NCBI GenBank assembly: GCA_001830475.1
Contig: MIAC01000048.1
Location: 151 to 8,600 of the forward strand
Reading direction: 5' to 3'
Length of the DNA stretch: 8,450 bases
From: Rhodospirillales bacterium RIFCSPLOWO2_12_FULL_67_15
GTDB taxonomy: Bacteria > Pseudomonadota > Alphaproteobacteria > Rhodospirillales > 2-12-FULL-67-15
In this document: positions 7,428-8,450 of the stretch, in pieces
Layout of the letters: every line of letters begins with the position of its first letter
Numbering within the stretch: the first letter of the stretch is position 1
The notes under the pieces: model-generated
The model's input: the letters and a program-made list of their open reading frames with translations, nothing else
What the model was told of the DNA's origin: nothing
The model's database searches: none
Position numbers and translations under genes: made by a program

Positions 7428-7684
7428 TTTCGCGAACCACCAAGAGCATTTGGCGGTATTTCGACGCGCTGCCCGGCGACGCGCGGCGGCAAGCTGTTCG
7501 CGCCTTTGCTCTGTGGCGCGCCAACCCACGGCACCCGAGCCTGCACTTCAAGTGCGTGAGTGAAAGCCACGGCGCCTATTCCGTCCGCGTCGGCATCCAC
7601 TGGCGGGCCGTCGGCGTGAGGGACGGCGATACCATGACGTGGTTTTGGATCGGCTCGCATGCCGACTACGACCGGCTGAAATGA
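7424..7684 (+). CDS. RelE/ParE-superfamily toxin-like protein
   Basis: This 86-residue protein starts at GTG 7424, within the antitoxin stop (GTGA). It has the compact RelE/ParE layout: an N-terminal pair of helices (RTTKSIWRYFDALPGDARRQAVRAFALWRANP), then HPSLHFKCV, then a beta-rich half (YSVRVGIHWRAVGVRDGDTMTWFWIG) ending in SHADYDRL. The combination of NPxHPSLHFK with a strand like YSVRVGxHxRAVG and an end like IGxHxxYDRL is typical of RelE-like cytotoxins. Members of this branch may cut ribosome-bound mRNA or act on gyrase; the sequence alone does not say which. No ATG start is available near the N terminus. Its stop is 9 bases from the end of the convergent cysS gene. Confidence 0.85.
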   Translation: MISRTTKSIWRYFDALPGDARRQAVRAFALWRANPRHPSLHFKCVSESHGAYSVRVGIHWRAVGVRDGDTMTWFWIGSHADYDRLK

Positions 7685-7693
7685 CAACTCCGG

Positions 7694-8450
7694 CTACGCC
7701 CGCCGCCAGGCGGTGCCCCGGGGCCCGTCTTCCAGGACCACGCCTTGTTCCAGAAGTTCCTTGCGAATCGCATCGGCGTGGGCGAAGTCGCGGGCTTTGC
7801 GCGCCGCCGCGCGCTGTTCGATCAGCGACTCGATGTCGGCATCTGTCAAATCCAAGGAGACGCCGTCCGGACGCCATTTGAACCAACTTTCCGGATTTTG
7901 CTGCAATACCCCAAGCAACTGTGCGCACTGCCGAATTTCAGAACCATTCAGTATTAGGCCACGGTAATCGCCGCCCAAACCACGGAACACATTGTCGACC
8001 ATGATATGCAGTATGGATAGTGCCAACGGCGTATTTAAATCGTCACTCAGCGCATCAAAAAAGTCTTTGGCAACCAACCCGGGGTCAGCAGCAGCTCTGG
8101 CGGCAAACTCAGGATGTCGTTCTTCAATCGCTTTCAGTTCTTGTAACGCCCGATAAAACCGATCGAGGGTCCGCTTCGCCTGCGCGACGCCGGCGCGGGT
8201 GAAGTCGAGCGGCTGGCGGTAGTGGGTCGCGAGCAGCGCGAGCCGGAGCGCCTCGCCCGGAAACTCCTCGAGGAGATCGTGGACGGCGAGGATGTTGCCG
8301 AGGCTTTTCGACATCTTCTCCCCTTCCACCATCAGATAGCCGTTGTGCATCCAGATGCGCGCGAAGGTGCCGGGGCCGTTGGCGGCGGTGCTTTGCGCGA
8401 TCTCGTTCTCGTGGTGGGGAAAGATCAAATCGGCGCCGCCGCCGTGGATG
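7694..8450 (-). CDS. cysS: Cysteinyl-tRNA synthetase, C-terminal part
   Basis: CysRS charges tRNA-Cys with cysteine using ATP. The frame runs from TAG at 7694-7696 up to the window edge, so the N-terminal part of the gene is missing here; 251 residues are seen. They begin [20 protein letters not shown], whose HHENE carries the His and Glu zinc ligands of the active site. The class I signature KMSKS follows in [12 protein letters not shown]. Next come the helical tRNA-binding bundle ([35 protein letters not shown]) and the C-terminal anticodon-binding part ([20 protein letters not shown], ending [11 protein letters not shown]). The TTG codon at 8426-8428 is internal, not a start. A block at about 7861-8160 is near 51% G+C by hand count, against about 73% just upstream and about 66% downstream. 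Confidence 0.95.
   Translation of the reverse strand, partial: IHGGGADLIFPHHENEIAQSTAANGPGTFARIWMHNGYLMVEGEKMSKSLGNILAVHDLLEEFPGEALRLALLATHYRQPLDFTRAGVAQAKRTLDRFYRALQELKAIEERHPEFAARAAADPGLVAKDFFDALSDDLNTPLALSILHIMVDNVFRGLGGDYRGLILNGSEIRQCAQLLGVLQQNPESWFKWRPDGVSLDLTDADIESLIEQRAAARKARDFAHADAIRKELLEQGVVLEDGPRGTAWRRA

Noticed and set aside
6444..7529. Long upstream extension of the cimA frame on the minus strand, up to a 900-residue reading frame
   Set aside because: The extension is antisense to the 6600-7133 gene and the putative antitoxin, has low-complexity GC-driven composition, and cimA homologues start at MSDRRVYIYDSTLRDG. It is an open frame caused by high GC.

Overview
The window looks like chromosomal DNA of a GC-rich alphaproteobacterium, most likely Rhodospirillales-like. 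This is an inference from the high GC content, the gene run yqaA-dsbB-coq7 (DedA-superfamily protein, quinone-dependent disulfide oxidase, ubiquinone hydroxylase), and the styles of cimA and trmJ. No rRNA or species marker is present, so the placement is tentative.

Left end (1-1213): the 3' part of a RelE/ParE-superfamily toxin gene (HI1419 type), its HTH antitoxin, and a convergent AT-richer gene of unknown function that carries an R-x4-H motif of the HEPN ribonuclease kind. This gene starts about 40 bases past the 3' end of a complete tRNA-Leu(CAA) gene on the minus strand. The layout (tRNA 3' end, then foreign-looking composition, then a toxin-antitoxin pair) is that of one edge of an integrated island.

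Positions 1214-1474 are a divergent intergenic region. It holds a good sigma-70 promoter for the tRNA, a weaker one for yqaA, and two copies of a roughly 52-base two-hairpin repeat, one of which lies in the predicted tRNA 5' leader.

Positions 1475-3180 (+) are a compact yqaA-dsbB-coq7 run: a DedA-superfamily membrane protein, DsbB for re-oxidising the periplasmic thiol oxidase with ubiquinone, and Coq7 for making ubiquinone. The link through quinone is an inference. Positions 3188-6443 (-) are a translationally coupled operon cimA-trmJ-alpha/beta hydrolase, in which both junctions are 4-base ATGA overlaps. Transcribed divergently from cimA is a 177-residue helical protein of unknown function (6600-7133) whose last residues resemble the CheY-binding peptide of FliM.

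The right end (7200-7684) is a second small toxin-antitoxin-like pair, coupled by a GTGA overlap, that runs convergently into the 3' end of cysS (cysteinyl-tRNA synthetase, cut by the window edge). The visible cysS contains a block of about 300 bases with markedly lower GC, suggesting a mosaic gene. I see no CRISPR array, insertion sequence, integrase or prophage gene. No wholly new system can be proven here; the best leads are the HEPN-like gene beside the tRNA, the FliM-like tail, the two-hairpin repeat and the cysS mosaic.
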